Notes: a model not told the origin generated them from the sequence alone. 64,000 nt of DNA from Prevotella sp. (GCA_017548605.1 JAFYZT010000044.1:60522-124521), one strand, 5' to 3'. Positions 26,537-36,921 are shown, counted from the stretch's first letter. Translations and numbers: made by a program.

Positions 26537-27718
26537 ATGAAAAAGAACATACAACACCTGGTGCGCTGTGCAGTCATGACCGCCGCCACCCTTCTAATCG
26601 CCTCGTGCGACAACACACCCAAATTCCAAGTCAGTGGCAATATCACGCAGGCCGCCGACTCGTTGCTCATCTTTGAAGACATGGCACTCGATGGACCTCA
26701 AATCATCGACAGTGTCCGTCTCGATGCCGAGGGAGCCTTCTCATTCTCGGCCAAAGCACCCGAAGGGTCGCCGGGTTTCTATCGTCTGCGCATTGGCGGA
26801 CAGATTGTCAACCTGGCCGTCGACTCTACAGAAGCCATCACCGTGACAGCCTCTTTCCCCACCATGGCATCAGGATATGCCGTAGAGGGTAATGATGACT
26901 GTAAGAAAATCAAGGAACTGACATTACGCCAGATGGACCTGCAGGCACGTGCACAGGCTGTGGCCTCTGACCCGCAACTCACGGGTGATGCACCTGCCGA
27001 CAGCATCTACCGTATGATGGAAAAATACCGCAAGGAAGTAAGCACTAACTATATATATAAGGAGCCTATGAAGGCTTACGCCTATTTCGCCTTGTTCCAG
27101 GGCATCGCTGTGAACCAAGCCTTCCTGAAAATATTCGACCCCCAAAGCCGACGCGACGACATACGTCCGTTCCAGGCCGTGGCCACCTCTTGGGACCAAT
27201 TCTATCCCAACAGTATACGGTCGCAGAACCTGCATAATATCGCCATAGAAGGACTGAAGACCCAAGCCATTCTGCGCGATCAAGATAATGGTTTGCAAAT
27301 CGACCCCAGCAAGGTGTCGGAGGCGACACTTATCGACCTACCTCTTGTTGACAACAAAGGTAACATCCGTCACCTGACCGAATTGGCAGGCAAGGTGGTG
27401 CTACTTGATTTCCACCTCTTCTCTGCCGACGGCTCACCTGCACGCATCATGTCACTGCGTGAGCTATACAACAAATATCACGACCGTGGACTGGAAATCT
27501 ACCAAGTGTCTCTTGATGAGGATGAGCATTTCTGGAAAACACAGACCGTTGCCCTGCCGTGGATTAGTGTGCGCGACGATAATGGCGCACGGTCGGCGGC
27601 TTACCTGGCTGCCGCTCCTGGCGTGCCGTGCAGCTTCATCATCGGGCGTAACAATGAGGTAGTGATGGGTCCTGCCCAGATTAAGGACTTGGACAGCGAC
27701 ATCGCTAAAAATTTGTGA
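26537..27718 (+). CDS. DUF4369/thioredoxin-fold lipoprotein lacking active-site cysteines
   Basis: This 393-residue lipoprotein has the lipobox LIASCDN. The N-terminal part (FQVSGNITQAADSLLIFEDM onward) matches the DUF4369 beta domain, and a helical middle follows. The C-terminal part has the TlpA/AhpC-type thioredoxin fold (LAGKVVLLDFHLFSADGSPARIMSLRELYNKYHDRGLEIYQVSLDE and the cis-Pro loop GVPCSFII). The usual WCxxC position reads LFSADGSPA, so the redox centre is missing. The protein is therefore unlikely to be an oxidoreductase and may bind a partner or ligand instead. An ATG three codons upstream is an equally possible start. The next gene follows by 14 bases, suggesting an operon. Confidence 0.82.
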   Translation: MKKNIQHLVRCAVMTAATLLIASCDNTPKFQVSGNITQAADSLLIFEDMALDGPQIIDSVRLDAEGAFSFSAKAPEGSPGFYRLRIGGQIVNLAVDSTEAITVTASFPTMASGYAVEGNDDCKKIKELTLRQMDLQARAQAVASDPQLTGDAPADSIYRMMEKYRKEVSTNYIYKEPMKAYAYFALFQGIAVNQAFLKIFDPQSRRDDIRPFQAVATSWDQFYPNSIRSQNLHNIAIEGLKTQAILRDQDNGLQIDPSKVSEATLIDLPLVDNKGNIRHLTELAGKVVLLDFHLFSADGSPARIMSLRELYNKYHDRGLEIYQVSLDEDEHFWKTQTVALPWISVRDDNGARSAAYLAAAPGVPCSFIIGRNNEVVMGPAQIKDLDSDIAKNL

Positions 27719-27732
27719 AATAAAAAATCGTC

Positions 27733-28242
27733 ATGAGAGGAAAAGTAATGATAGTCATTTTGCTGAGCATTCTTTCAATAGGAAGCAAGGCACAGACCTA
27801 CTCCTTGGAGCAGGTAAACGACACGTTGTCGTTCCTCTCACTGACGAAAGATGGACAGACCGACCGTTATCGGCTGCCATGGCCTACGCTCCGTTGGTGC
27901 ACAGGCGACGTGAACGGTGACGGGGTGGAAGATGCCATGGTGATGGTGGTCAAGCGCACCCGCTACGACCGTCGCGTGCTACCACGCCTGTTCACCTTCA
28001 CCCAAATCAACGGTCGTGTCCGCCCCTTGTGGCTGGGTTCGCAACTCGGCGGCATCCTTGAAGATTTCCGCTTTACCGACGGTCAGGTGATGTCTCTGCA
28101 GCGTACTACCGACGACCATTATGTGGTGATGACCCACCGCTGGCGGAAGTTCGGACTGGGAGCCGACAAGATTCTCATCGAGGGCGTGGACCGTGAAACG
28201 GCAGAAAGGTTGTTCTTAGGGGCAAGTGACAAGGAGCAATAG
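27733..28242 (+). CDS. Small secreted protein with calcium-loop-like repeat
   Basis: This is a 169-residue exported protein of unknown function. The signal peptide ends in GSKAQ. A single segment GDVNGDGVEDAMVMV resembles the FG-GAP/dockerin-type calcium loop (DxNxDGxxD), and the rest is beta-rich. It follows the thioredoxin-fold lipoprotein by 14 bases and so is probably co-expressed with it. The last codons (LGASDKEQ) are encoded by a variant of the ggggcaag/aaggagcaa words that follow other stop codons in this window. The C-terminus may therefore have been extended by this low-complexity sequence. Confidence 0.65.
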   Translation: MRGKVMIVILLSILSIGSKAQTYSLEQVNDTLSFLSLTKDGQTDRYRLPWPTLRWCTGDVNGDGVEDAMVMVVKRTRYDRRVLPRLFTFTQINGRVRPLWLGSQLGGILEDFRFTDGQVMSLQRTTDDHYVVMTHRWRKFGLGADKILIEGVDRETAERLFLGASDKEQ

Positions 28243-28302
28243 AATTGCCAAAATATAAATCAACATAATAATACTAAACAATAACACTAAACATTTAAAA
28301 TC

Positions 28303-30669
28303 ATGAAACGACTAATCATTTCACTGTTTACCATCATGTTGGCCATACAGATACACGGCCAAGGTATGGTGCTGCCCGGTGAGGGACATATCCAGGTGGA
28401 GGATCTTAAGTCCAAACTCAACCTGAATATGGACATCTCACGCCTGAGCCTGAGCGAGCTGCGCGTACTGCGTAATGCTCCTGCCGCACGTCAGGGCTAC
28501 GTGTTCAAGGCATCTGAGTTGAGGAGCATCTTCCTCACCACCAGTTGGTATCTCGACTTGGCCGTGAAACGCCAAGACGGGAAAATGCCCGCCATCAAGT
28601 ACAGTGCTGCCGAGACAGCCTTCATGAACCGCATCAAGGCCCGTGAGGCTGAGTTGTCGAAGAGCAACTACGCACCTACCGGGGGAGGCATTGTCAATCC
28701 TGAAAACATTATCAACCCCGCCCATCTGACCACTTTCAATCCACAGTTGAAGACAGCCCTCCAACGTCAAGGATTCGGTATTGTGCCCACCGACCAGGAG
28801 CAGCTGTTCCAGATTTACGAGGAGAACATGTACAGCCAGTTCCCGTCGTTCATCACCACCGACCTCTATCTGCAACTCTTCCACATGTATTTCGACACTA
28901 CCTTGCGCAAGGTGGAAGAGAGCACCCTGCTCGGTGCCATGACGGACTATAGCCGTTACATGTATGCCAAGATGAAGGATTATGCAGCGCGAACCACCAA
29001 CGCGCAACTGAAGGCCGCCGCCGAATGGAACATGGTATATTTCGATGTGGCTCAGAGCCTATTCACTGGTCAGATACCGCAGGCGACTGTACAGACTCAG
29101 AAAGAGACGGCCAACAACGAACTGCGTCAGGTGTACGAAGAAACCGATGACTTTTCCGACTACCTCGGCTATACTAAAGTGAAGTTCAACTACAGCTTGT
29201 TCCGTCCGCGTGGCCATTACACCCGCAGCGATGCTGCCAAACGTTATTTCCGTGGCATGATGTGGTTGCAGACCGTACCCTTCGGTAGCGACATTGAAGA
29301 GCAGATGCTGCGTGCCGCCATCATTGCCGAGACAATGCGAGGCGACAGCCAGGCACAGCGTCTTTACGACCGCGTTGATGCCCCCATCCGTTTCCTGATG
29401 GGTGAGCCCGACAATGTGACCATCCTGCAGATGGGTGACATCATGGCGAAGGTGGGTGCCAATGCCCAGAAGATGGCCACCGATGAAAAAACTTTTGTGG
29501 CAGTGCGCCAACAGGTGGATGCCTTGGGCGAGACGCAGATTCGCATCCGTCCCGCCTTTGAGCGCACCAGCCATGTGAAAATCAATGTGATGCCGCAGCG
29601 CTACACTCCCGATGCCGAGGTGCTGCTCAAGACCGTGGATTATGATAACGAACAGACACAGCGCGACGTGCCCATGGGTCTCGACTTCATGGCGGCTATC
29701 GGCGTACAACCTGCCCACGATATCCTCTTCGGTGAACTGGGCGTGCAGAGGCAGTGGAGCAAATTCGGCAACGTCCTCTCCGCGATGTCCACCCGTATGG
29801 GTGACATCAATTGGGAACAGACCATCTACAACCGTTGGGAGGCCGCACTGCGCGAGTTGTGCGTGGCGAAAGATGCCCGCCAACCCTATTTCATGAAGAC
29901 CAGTCAGTGGGATAAGAAAAACCTCAATGCGGCTCTCGCCTCTTGGGCTGAGCTCAAGCACGACGCCATCCTCTACGCCAAGCAGCCCTTCGGTGCCGAA
30001 TGTGGTGGTGGCGATGACCTTCCCATGCCTGTCACCAAGTCGTACGTGGAACCCAATATCGCCTTCTGGAACAAGGCCGTGGCGCTTATCGACGCGCTGA
30101 CAAGCACCCTTGACCGTTATCAGTTGCTCAACAATGAGACACGCGAGTTGGCCAAGGACGTTCGCAAAGAAGCACAGTTCCTCCTCGACATTTCGAAAAA
30201 GGAAATGGAAGGCAAGAGCATCACCGATGCTGAATACGAACAGATGCGTGTCATTGGTGCCATATATGAGCATATCACCCTTGGGTTGATAGCCAACGAG
30301 GATGAAGAACTGATGGGATGGTACAATGTGACGGGTGCCGACAAGAACGTGGCCATCGTGGCTGACGTCTATACTGCCAACGCCGACAACAACCCCGAGA
30401 AATCCATCCTTTATGAAGCCGTAGGACCCGCTGACGAGATTTACGTCATCGTTGAGATTGACGGTATGTTGTACCTCACCCGTGGTGCTGTGTTCAGCTA
30501 CCGTGAGTTCAAACGTCCTATCTCCGACCCGCGTCTGACTGATGAAGAATGGCAACAGATGCTGCCCTCTGAACCCACGTTGGGAGTACCCTCTTGGATG
30601 AACGAGATTATCGTGCCCATAGACCGTCCTGAGAGCAACCGTGAAGTGTTCTACAGCAGTGATTGTTGA
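28303..30669 (+). CDS. DUF3160 protein with N-terminal YARHG domain
   Basis: This 788-residue exported protein has a signal peptide ending in QIHGQ. An N-terminal YARHG-like domain (LSLSELRVLRNAPAARQGYVFKASELRSIFLTTSWY, about residues 46-85) precedes a long DUF3160 domain (from NPAHLTTFNPQLKTALQRQGFGIVP to the end). DUF3160 is a large helical domain of unknown function found in secreted proteins. The substitution of YARHG by PAARQG keeps only part of the motif. It starts 60 bases after the previous gene, with an A-rich gap, and ends with a strong hairpin. Surface or periplasmic location is supported; function is unknown. Confidence 0.8.
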   Translation: MKRLIISLFTIMLAIQIHGQGMVLPGEGHIQVEDLKSKLNLNMDISRLSLSELRVLRNAPAARQGYVFKASELRSIFLTTSWYLDLAVKRQDGKMPAIKYSAAETAFMNRIKAREAELSKSNYAPTGGGIVNPENIINPAHLTTFNPQLKTALQRQGFGIVPTDQEQLFQIYEENMYSQFPSFITTDLYLQLFHMYFDTTLRKVEESTLLGAMTDYSRYMYAKMKDYAARTTNAQLKAAAEWNMVYFDVAQSLFTGQIPQATVQTQKETANNELRQVYEETDDFSDYLGYTKVKFNYSLFRPRGHYTRSDAAKRYFRGMMWLQTVPFGSDIEEQMLRAAIIAETMRGDSQAQRLYDRVDAPIRFLMGEPDNVTILQMGDIMAKVGANAQKMATDEKTFVAVRQQVDALGETQIRIRPAFERTSHVKINVMPQRYTPDAEVLLKTVDYDNEQTQRDVPMGLDFMAAIGVQPAHDILFGELGVQRQWSKFGNVLSAMSTRMGDINWEQTIYNRWEAALRELCVAKDARQPYFMKTSQWDKKNLNAALASWAELKHDAILYAKQPFGAECGGGDDLPMPVTKSYVEPNIAFWNKAVALIDALTSTLDRYQLLNNETRELAKDVRKEAQFLLDISKKEMEGKSITDAEYEQMRVIGAIYEHITLGLIANEDEELMGWYNVTGADKNVAIVADVYTANADNNPEKSILYEAVGPADEIYVIVEIDGMLYLTRGAVFSYREFKRPISDPRLTDEEWQQMLPSEPTLGVPSWMNEIIVPIDRPESNREVFYSSDC

Positions 30670-30711
30670 TGTTGTTTAAGAAGGAAACAAGTTGTAATAT
30701 ACATATCAATA

Positions 30712-30747
30712 AATGGTGGTCATCGCATACAAACGATGACCACCATT
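30712..30747 (+). terminator. Intrinsic terminator after the DUF3160 gene
   Basis: Perfect 14-bp stem (aatggtggtcatcg) with an 8-base loop, followed by ccctttttacc. Beyond it, 30765-30870 is a pyrimidine-rich low-complexity stretch (acttcc and ctttta words) up to the GH67 stop. Confidence 0.88.
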
Positions 30748-30856
30748 CCCTTTTTACCATTTACCTTTCAAGGCTATTGTCCAGCACGAAGTGCTTTACT
30801 TCCTTTTATAACTTCCCTTTTTACTTCCTACTATTACTCCCCTTTTTTCCTCCCTT

Positions 30857-32782
30857 TTACTCTTTTACCTTTCCAAAGTAGTCGAGGCAGGTGTCGCGCC
30901 ACTCCACGGCGTTGTCGTATTGAATATCAAGCAACCGTGTTACCTCAGCAGCCCTGGCGGCATCAATAAATGGTACTACCTCTTGCCATACCCGACGGAA
31001 TCGGTCCACCTCGGCCACGCCTTTATTGTAATGAGCCACAAGATTGTCCCACAACGTCTTGCCGTTTCTCATCTCATAATTCCATGACAAATGGTGAAAC
31101 CACAGCAGATAATCATCGGGACAAGTGTTCAGGTCGTCGTATCGGTGATTGAAAGGAGCACGGTACTGGTTGACGGCACCCGTTCCTTTCGATGACCTGT
31201 CGAAGCCGATGCCTTGTTTGTCGGCTTGGTGATAATACACTGGACACCATTCCAGGGGATAATCCGCTTTAAAACCATCAGGTTCGGGGCCATAATGATG
31301 GTCGAACTTAAAGATATGATGCAGACCGAGCGGCATCATGTAGTCGACGCATGCCTCACGGCTATCCATCATCATATTGACAATCTTGTCCACAGCCCCA
31401 CTGTTGTCACTGCCACGCAATGTTGGGAACGTCTGTAGCACCCATTCCTTAGCAATATCCTCTTCAGAGAGATACGGGTTCCATGCCAGTCGTCCGAAGG
31501 CATACCAGTTGGCTTGTGAGAACGGATGGCCGCACCACGCATGAGCATCTTCATAGTCGCCAATGTTGGCCACGCCGGCAATGCCCATCATACGTGACGG
31601 TTCCACGAATGAGAAGAACTCCTTCCACATCGTGCCGAGATACACCAGGTGAAGGCTCTGTCCTGTATATTCCTGTGTAATCTGCAACTCCACCATCTGT
31701 GGTGTCTTTTTGATATTGTCGAAAATCGGAGCATAAGGCTCCCGTGGCTGGAAATCAAGCGGTCCGTTTTTCGACTGCAATATAACATTGTCGTCGAATA
31801 GTCCGTCCATAGGTTTGAACTCACTCACCGCCTGCATCACACGATCTTCCCCTTTATGGTTCGCCCCATACACGAAGGAACGCCACATCACGATGCCATT
31901 GTGTGGCTTGAGTGCCTTGGCCAACATGTTGGCACCGTCGGCATGGGTACGATTATAGTCACCGGGACCTGGTTGTCCTTCAGAGTTTGCCTTAACAAGG
32001 AAACCTCCGAAGTCGGGAATAAGTTTGTAGATTTCGTTCACCTTGTCGACCCACCATTTCTGCACTTTCTCGTCAAGAGGGTCAGCCGTCTTGGTAAATC
32101 CCAATGCCATGGGCGAGGCGAAATTGATGCTCAGGAAGGTTCTGATACCATAGGGGCGCAGTCTGTCGGCGAGCACCGCCACCTTCTTCAAATATTCCGT
32201 GGAAAGCATCTTCGGCGAGGCGTTCACATTGTTGAGCACCGATCCGTTGATACCTATCGACGCATTGGCCCGACAATACATCTTCACCCTTTGTTCCATC
32301 CACGGGCTCATCGTCTTGCGGTCGCCGTCAATCTCCTCCCATTTCCAGATGCTTTTGCCCGCATACCCCCGTTCGACCGAGCCGTCGAGATTGTCCCAAT
32401 GGTTGAGCAATCGTAGTGCAAAGAATGGTTTCTCACGGTGTTTGCGTATGCTCTTTCCCATAGCCAATGAGCGCTTCACATCGAAGACAGCATAAAGCAG
32501 AGCCAGGTCGCTGCCCCCAATCAGTTCTTCATCGCTCACCTCATACTCTTCCTTGTCCATGGTGGGATCGATAACCAGTCGCATGGTGCTGATTTGTGAT
32601 GACGGTCCCAACTCTTCCACGGCCAGGGCCATAGTAGGATTCATGGAGCCTTGAACGATGCTTGTACGTACATCGCTGCCGTGTGCATAGTCTGTTCTCT
32701 GCAACCACAGGTCAGCGGCCTGTTGTGCCTGCATGGTCATGGTCAGGATTACACCTGCCAAGGATACTAAGATTCTTTTCAT
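30857..32782 (-). CDS. aguA: GH67 alpha-glucuronidase
   Basis: This enzyme removes (4-O-methyl)glucuronic acid from the non-reducing end xylose of xylo-oligosaccharides. The 641-residue protein has a signal peptide (ending MTMQAQ), which suggests a periplasmic place. GH67 hallmarks are visible: the acid Glu in VKANSEGQPGPGDYNRTHADGANM, the Asp in GLFDDNVILQSKNGPLDFQPREP and the Glu in VELQITQEYTGQ. It follows the xylan regulator gene on the same strand by 48 bases, a gap with a 7-bp inverted repeat (32806-32822), so the two are probably transcribed together. The equivalent gene in the Prevotella bryantii xylan cluster is, from memory, xynF. Confidence 0.95.
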   Translation of the reverse strand: MKRILVSLAGVILTMTMQAQQAADLWLQRTDYAHGSDVRTSIVQGSMNPTMALAVEELGPSSQISTMRLVIDPTMDKEEYEVSDEELIGGSDLALLYAVFDVKRSLAMGKSIRKHREKPFFALRLLNHWDNLDGSVERGYAGKSIWKWEEIDGDRKTMSPWMEQRVKMYCRANASIGINGSVLNNVNASPKMLSTEYLKKVAVLADRLRPYGIRTFLSINFASPMALGFTKTADPLDEKVQKWWVDKVNEIYKLIPDFGGFLVKANSEGQPGPGDYNRTHADGANMLAKALKPHNGIVMWRSFVYGANHKGEDRVMQAVSEFKPMDGLFDDNVILQSKNGPLDFQPREPYAPIFDNIKKTPQMVELQITQEYTGQSLHLVYLGTMWKEFFSFVEPSRMMGIAGVANIGDYEDAHAWCGHPFSQANWYAFGRLAWNPYLSEEDIAKEWVLQTFPTLRGSDNSGAVDKIVNMMMDSREACVDYMMPLGLHHIFKFDHHYGPEPDGFKADYPLEWCPVYYHQADKQGIGFDRSSKGTGAVNQYRAPFNHRYDDLNTCPDDYLLWFHHLSWNYEMRNGKTLWDNLVAHYNKGVAEVDRFRRVWQEVVPFIDAARAAEVTRLLDIQYDNAVEWRDTCLDYFGKVKE

Positions 32783-32830
32783 ATTATAGTTAATATATTG
32801 TCTTAACTCATCTTATGAGTTCTTAAGCGT

Positions 32831-35800
32831 TCAAACATCCCATTCTTGGGACAGGGAAGAGGGGATGCTTCCTCTCTCCTTGTATTCACTAGGTGTCATG
32901 CCAAAATGCCGTTTGAAGATGGTAGAGAAATGATTGGCATTATTAAATCCCACGGCATAGGCCACCTGTGTTATATTCACGTTCTGTTCGCGTATGATAC
33001 GTGCTGCCTGTTCCAGGCGCAGGTTACGGATAAACTCACCTGTGGAAATGCCCGTAATCTCTTTCATCTTACGGTGCAACTGAGCCCGGGAGATACCCAC
33101 CTCACGTGTAAGGTCCTCAACATTGAAATCCGAATCGGAAAGATGTTCATTCACACATTTCATGATTCTCCGCATGAGCACGTCATTGGGATTTTCCATC
33201 TCTACCCGTTCCACCTGTTGTTCCTGTTGCTGCGCCCCTGAGAACTTACCTTTCAACCTCCTGACGTTGGCAATGAGGTTATCAATGCGCAGGTGCAACT
33301 CTTCTATGCTGAAAGGCTTAGCCAGGAAAGCGTCGGCTCCATGTTTGATACCTTCCATGCGGTCACTCACCTCCGCCTTCGATGTGAGCAGCACCACGGG
33401 GATGTGGCTGATGAGACTGTTCGACTTGATTTTCTTAAGCAACGTAATACCGTCCATCTCAGGCATGATTACATCGCTCACCACCAAGTCGTAATTGCCC
33501 TTGAGCAACGCTTCGAGAGCCATCTTTCCGTTGGGACAGGTGTCCACGCGGTACCAATCAGCCAGTTCACGGCGTATGAACTGTGCCAGTTCACGGTCGT
33601 CGTCAACGACGAGAATGGTCACCTTAGCCACTTTCTGTGTACCCTTGTCCATGTTCCATAAGTCAATGTGGTTAACCATACTGTCATGGTTCTCCTGCGT
33701 CACCTCCGTCAATTGTTCAACAGGTGTTTGCGATGCCGGGAGAGTCACCGTCATCACGGCACCCTTCTTTCCGTCGTTACGGTTGCGCGCCTTGATGGTG
33801 CCCCCGTGGAGCAAGACGAGCGAGCGTGTCAGGTTCAGTCCTATGCCCGTTCCCTCCACATGGAATCCCGAAGTGTTTTTCCCTTGATAGAATCGTTCGA
33901 AGAGTTTAGACGTATCTTCGTTATTGAATCCTATGCCCGTATCGCTCACCGTCAGTATCACCTGTTGTTTTTCTTGCCGCAGGTCAACAACGATCTCGCC
34001 GCCGTCGGCAGTATATTTGAAAGCATTGGAGAGGAGGTTGTTCACCACCTTGTCGAATTGTTTCCTATCGATATCAGCCACCACCGTGTCATCATGTTCA
34101 AAAGAAAGCTGGATGTTTCTTGACCGGGCGTGGTATTGGTACAGCGAGCATATACCCTTGATATAGGCTACAAGGTTCGTGGGTTCGCATTTCAGCTGCA
34201 TCTGGTTTTTGTCGATTTTCCGTTCATCGAGTATCTGATTGACCAGCAGCAGCAAACGATTGGCATTGCGGTCAATGGTTTCGATGTCGGCCTTCGACTC
34301 TTCATCATGCACCTTTCTCTTCAGGTTTTTCAGTGGTCCGAGAATCAGCGTCAGCGGTGAACGAATATCATGTGTTGCATCGATAAGGAAGCGCATCTTC
34401 GCCTCGTCGAGGTCACGTTTGCTCTTCCTTCGGTAATACATCAACACCCCAGCCAAAAGTGCTGCCGCCAAAAGGAAATAGAAGAAAAAGGCCAGAGGCG
34501 ACGTATACCACGGATTGGCCACCCGCACCCAAATCGTCGTGGGTTGCTGTGCGCGTACGCCATTGTCCACCGCCCTCACTTCGATTTGGTATTCACCAGG
34601 CTCCAATTTGTTGAAAGGAATCATATTTACACCCTCGTCGGTGAGTTGTTCCTCTCCCCCGTTCACGCGGTAAGCCAGTCGGATATGGTCATCATCCTTG
34701 AATTTGAGCAATGAGAATTCCATAGTAAAGGAGTTTTCAGAATAAGGTAAGCTGAAATGCTGTTTAGCCACCAGTTTTTGCGTGGTATCACTTTCCTCAT
34801 CCTGTTGTTCAAACATATCGTGTGCCTTGCCATCGACCAAGAAACGTGTGAGGTGCAACGTACCTACGTTGGCTTTTGTTCCGCTAACTTCTCGTGGTTG
34901 GAAGACCGTGATGCCTGTACCCGACCCGAAAGCGATATACCCGTCGGCTCTTTTCGCCTTCGCTCCAAGGGTATATTCGCGTGTACTCAGTCCGTTGCCG
35001 TTGAGGTGTCCGACGAACTGGCCGTCTTCGGAATGGCGGTACTGCCAGATGCCCTCCGTTGTGGCGAACCACAGATTACCGTCTAAGTCGCTGACGATGG
35101 CACCCACTTGTTTGTCGTCAAGCACCTCAGAATTGGCGAAGCGTTCCACCCTGTTTTCATCGACGAGGAAGATGAAGACTCCGTTCTCAGTGGCCAATAC
35201 AATATTGCCGTTAACGTTTTCGCATACCGCATTGGCCTGCACTTCACGCAGCAGACTGTTCCAACCAAAGGGCACAAAACTTTCCGTATCGGGTGACATG
35301 CAGCATACCCCCGAGGCAGTACACATCCAGAGCAGTCCCCTGGAGTCTATCATCATGTCGCGTATCCAGTTATTGCACAAGAATCCTTTGCCGTCACGTT
35401 GGTTCATGTCTTTCTTGTGGTGTTCACCCGTAGCCAGATTATAGATGGTCAGTCCACGACTGTAATCAGAGATATAGAGGTTGTTCCCGTCGTCTACCAT
35501 CGTCTGCAAATGGTCTCCTTCCAATCTGAGCCTTTCCTGATACGTTCCCGATACAGGTTGGTAAGCATAGAGTGTGTTGTCGGTGCCCAACCAATAGTTT
35601 CCTTTGGTATCGCGGTAGATAAAGTGTGCACCGGCAGGAGATGTGGGATGCGCCACGATGGTCCCTTCGGCATTGAAATGGTACACCCCGCTGTTCTGCA
35701 CCACACAATAGAGTCCTCCGTCACCAGAGGGCGTAATGGATGTGACGGCACCGCCCGAGGCTACTTGTTGCGACGATAGGTTCCAGTTCTTGAACATCGG

Positions 35801-36796
35801 CTGCTGTTGGTTGATGAGGAACACACCCCTGTTGTTACATCCCACCCAAAGGTTACCGTCTCTATCCTCCATCACGTCGGTCACGCTGGCCGTGCCCAGA
35901 TGGAAATCTTCCGCCGAATAATCCACATTTGTCAAGGCCGATGTCCCTTTACGCATGGAAAGCAAACCATGATTGGCAGTGCCAATATACAGGTTTCCCG
36001 CCCTATCGGCCATGGCTGTTCGAATGATGAGGTTATCACCCACGCCACTCTTGTCGATATCCACGTCGGCGATGGTTCCCTGCTTGTCATTATACTGTAG
36101 GATGCCGTTCATGCACACGATGAGCATGGTGGAGTCGGTCTCATCGATAAAGGCGACAGGTGCTCCGCATGGTGACTCAAAGTCGCGGATGTCAACGGGC
36201 TGCCGACCGCTCACCTCATAACAGGTAAACAAGTCTTCGTGGCTGCTCCGCCATAATCTACCCTTCCGGTCTTCATACAGACGTGAAAAGTATTGCTCCA
36301 CAGGCCGGCGTGAATATTCCAACTCATTACTTATTCTTCCCTCGCCATTGCGTATGCTATACAATCCATAACCGGCCGTGCCAATCAGAATATCCCCCTC
36401 TTTGTTGACCAACAGCGAATAGACACGCGGCGTGCGTCCTCCTGGGAAAGGATAATTCACGAAACTGTCAGCATGATAGTCGTAGCGCACCAGTCCTTTA
36501 CTCAGTCCTATCCACAGAGAGCCGTTTTTGTCGACCAAGAAACAAGTGACAATATTGTCAATAAGCGTTGAACTGTCGTTGTTCTTGTGCAGGTAATGGG
36601 TATAATGGTAACCATCGAACCGGTTGAGACCGTAATTGGTACCAATCCATATATAGCCATAAGCATCCTGTCCAACACAGTTCACCTGGTTGCTCGTCAA
36701 CCGTCCCGACGAAAAGAGCGTTCCCCTGTCAGCCCTGCCCACAACGGCCATCAACACCAAAAGTGGAATGTAAAGGTATCTTTGTATTTGTTTCAT
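32831..36796 (-). CDS. xynR: Hybrid two-component system regulator of xylan use (XynR-like)
   Basis: This one-protein sensor-regulator of 1321 residues spans the inner membrane. After a signal/anchor come two-bladed Reg_prop (beta-propeller) repeats (NQVNCVGQDAYGYIWIGTNYGLNRFDGY and many more) and a Y_Y_Y domain, both periplasmic. One membrane helix (SPLAFFFYFLLAAALLAGVLMYY) leads to the HisKA domain with the phospho-His in DATHDIRSPLT, a HATPase (NNLLSNAFKYTADGGEIV), a receiver (ILVVDDDRELAQF, LVVSDVIMPEMDG) and a C-terminal AraC-type HTH. The ATG at 36796 is preferred to one 21 codons upstream because the promoter overlaps the latter. Divergent from the esterase-symporter-xylanase genes, it should sense xylo-oligosaccharides; the ligand is inferred from context. 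Confidence 0.92.
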   Translation of the reverse strand: MKQIQRYLYIPLLVLMAVVGRADRGTLFSSGRLTSNQVNCVGQDAYGYIWIGTNYGLNRFDGYHYTHYLHKNNDSSTLIDNIVTCFLVDKNGSLWIGLSKGLVRYDYHADSFVNYPFPGGRTPRVYSLLVNKEGDILIGTAGYGLYSIRNGEGRISNELEYSRRPVEQYFSRLYEDRKGRLWRSSHEDLFTCYEVSGRQPVDIRDFESPCGAPVAFIDETDSTMLIVCMNGILQYNDKQGTIADVDIDKSGVGDNLIIRTAMADRAGNLYIGTANHGLLSMRKGTSALTNVDYSAEDFHLGTASVTDVMEDRDGNLWVGCNNRGVFLINQQQPMFKNWNLSSQQVASGGAVTSITPSGDGGLYCVVQNSGVYHFNAEGTIVAHPTSPAGAHFIYRDTKGNYWLGTDNTLYAYQPVSGTYQERLRLEGDHLQTMVDDGNNLYISDYSRGLTIYNLATGEHHKKDMNQRDGKGFLCNNWIRDMMIDSRGLLWMCTASGVCCMSPDTESFVPFGWNSLLREVQANAVCENVNGNIVLATENGVFIFLVDENRVERFANSEVLDDKQVGAIVSDLDGNLWFATTEGIWQYRHSEDGQFVGHLNGNGLSTREYTLGAKAKRADGYIAFGSGTGITVFQPREVSGTKANVGTLHLTRFLVDGKAHDMFEQQDEESDTTQKLVAKQHFSLPYSENSFTMEFSLLKFKDDDHIRLAYRVNGGEEQLTDEGVNMIPFNKLEPGEYQIEVRAVDNGVRAQQPTTIWVRVANPWYTSPLAFFFYFLLAAALLAGVLMYYRRKSKRDLDEAKMRFLIDATHDIRSPLTLILGPLKNLKRKVHDEESKADIETIDRNANRLLLLVNQILDERKIDKNQMQLKCEPTNLVAYIKGICSLYQYHARSRNIQLSFEHDDTVVADIDRKQFDKVVNNLLSNAFKYTADGGEIVVDLRQEKQQVILTVSDTGIGFNNEDTSKLFERFYQGKNTSGFHVEGTGIGLNLTRSLVLLHGGTIKARNRNDGKKGAVMTVTLPASQTPVEQLTEVTQENHDSMVNHIDLWNMDKGTQKVAKVTILVVDDDRELAQFIRRELADWYRVDTCPNGKMALEALLKGNYDLVVSDVIMPEMDGITLLKKIKSNSLISHIPVVLLTSKAEVSDRMEGIKHGADAFLAKPFSIEELHLRIDNLIANVRRLKGKFSGAQQQEQQVERVEMENPNDVLMRRIMKCVNEHLSDSDFNVEDLTREVGISRAQLHRKMKEITGISTGEFIRNLRLEQAARIIREQNVNITQVAYAVGFNNANHFSTIFKRHFGMTPSEYKERGSIPSSLSQEWDV

Positions 36797-36819
36797 GACG
36801 AATCCGTAAAATAAACGTA

Positions 36820-36850
36820 CAAATTTACGCAAAAAACCGCAACACGCCAA
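36820..36850 (-). promoter_or_regulatory. Promoter for xynR
   Basis: On the minus strand TTG (36850-36848), 20 bases, TAAATTTG (36827-36820), which ends 23 bases before the chosen ATG. Confidence 0.6.
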
Positions 36851-36921
36851 GGAAAACAATATTTTTGTTTCAACTATAAAAAAGATGATACATTTTGAAA
36901 GGTTGTTGATGCGAAAAAAAG

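Noticed and set aside
29059-30555. 498-codon minus-strand frame opposite the DUF3160 gene
   Set aside because: Long antisense frame caused by codon bias of the sense gene; no domain pattern, while the sense frame has a signal peptide and known domains.
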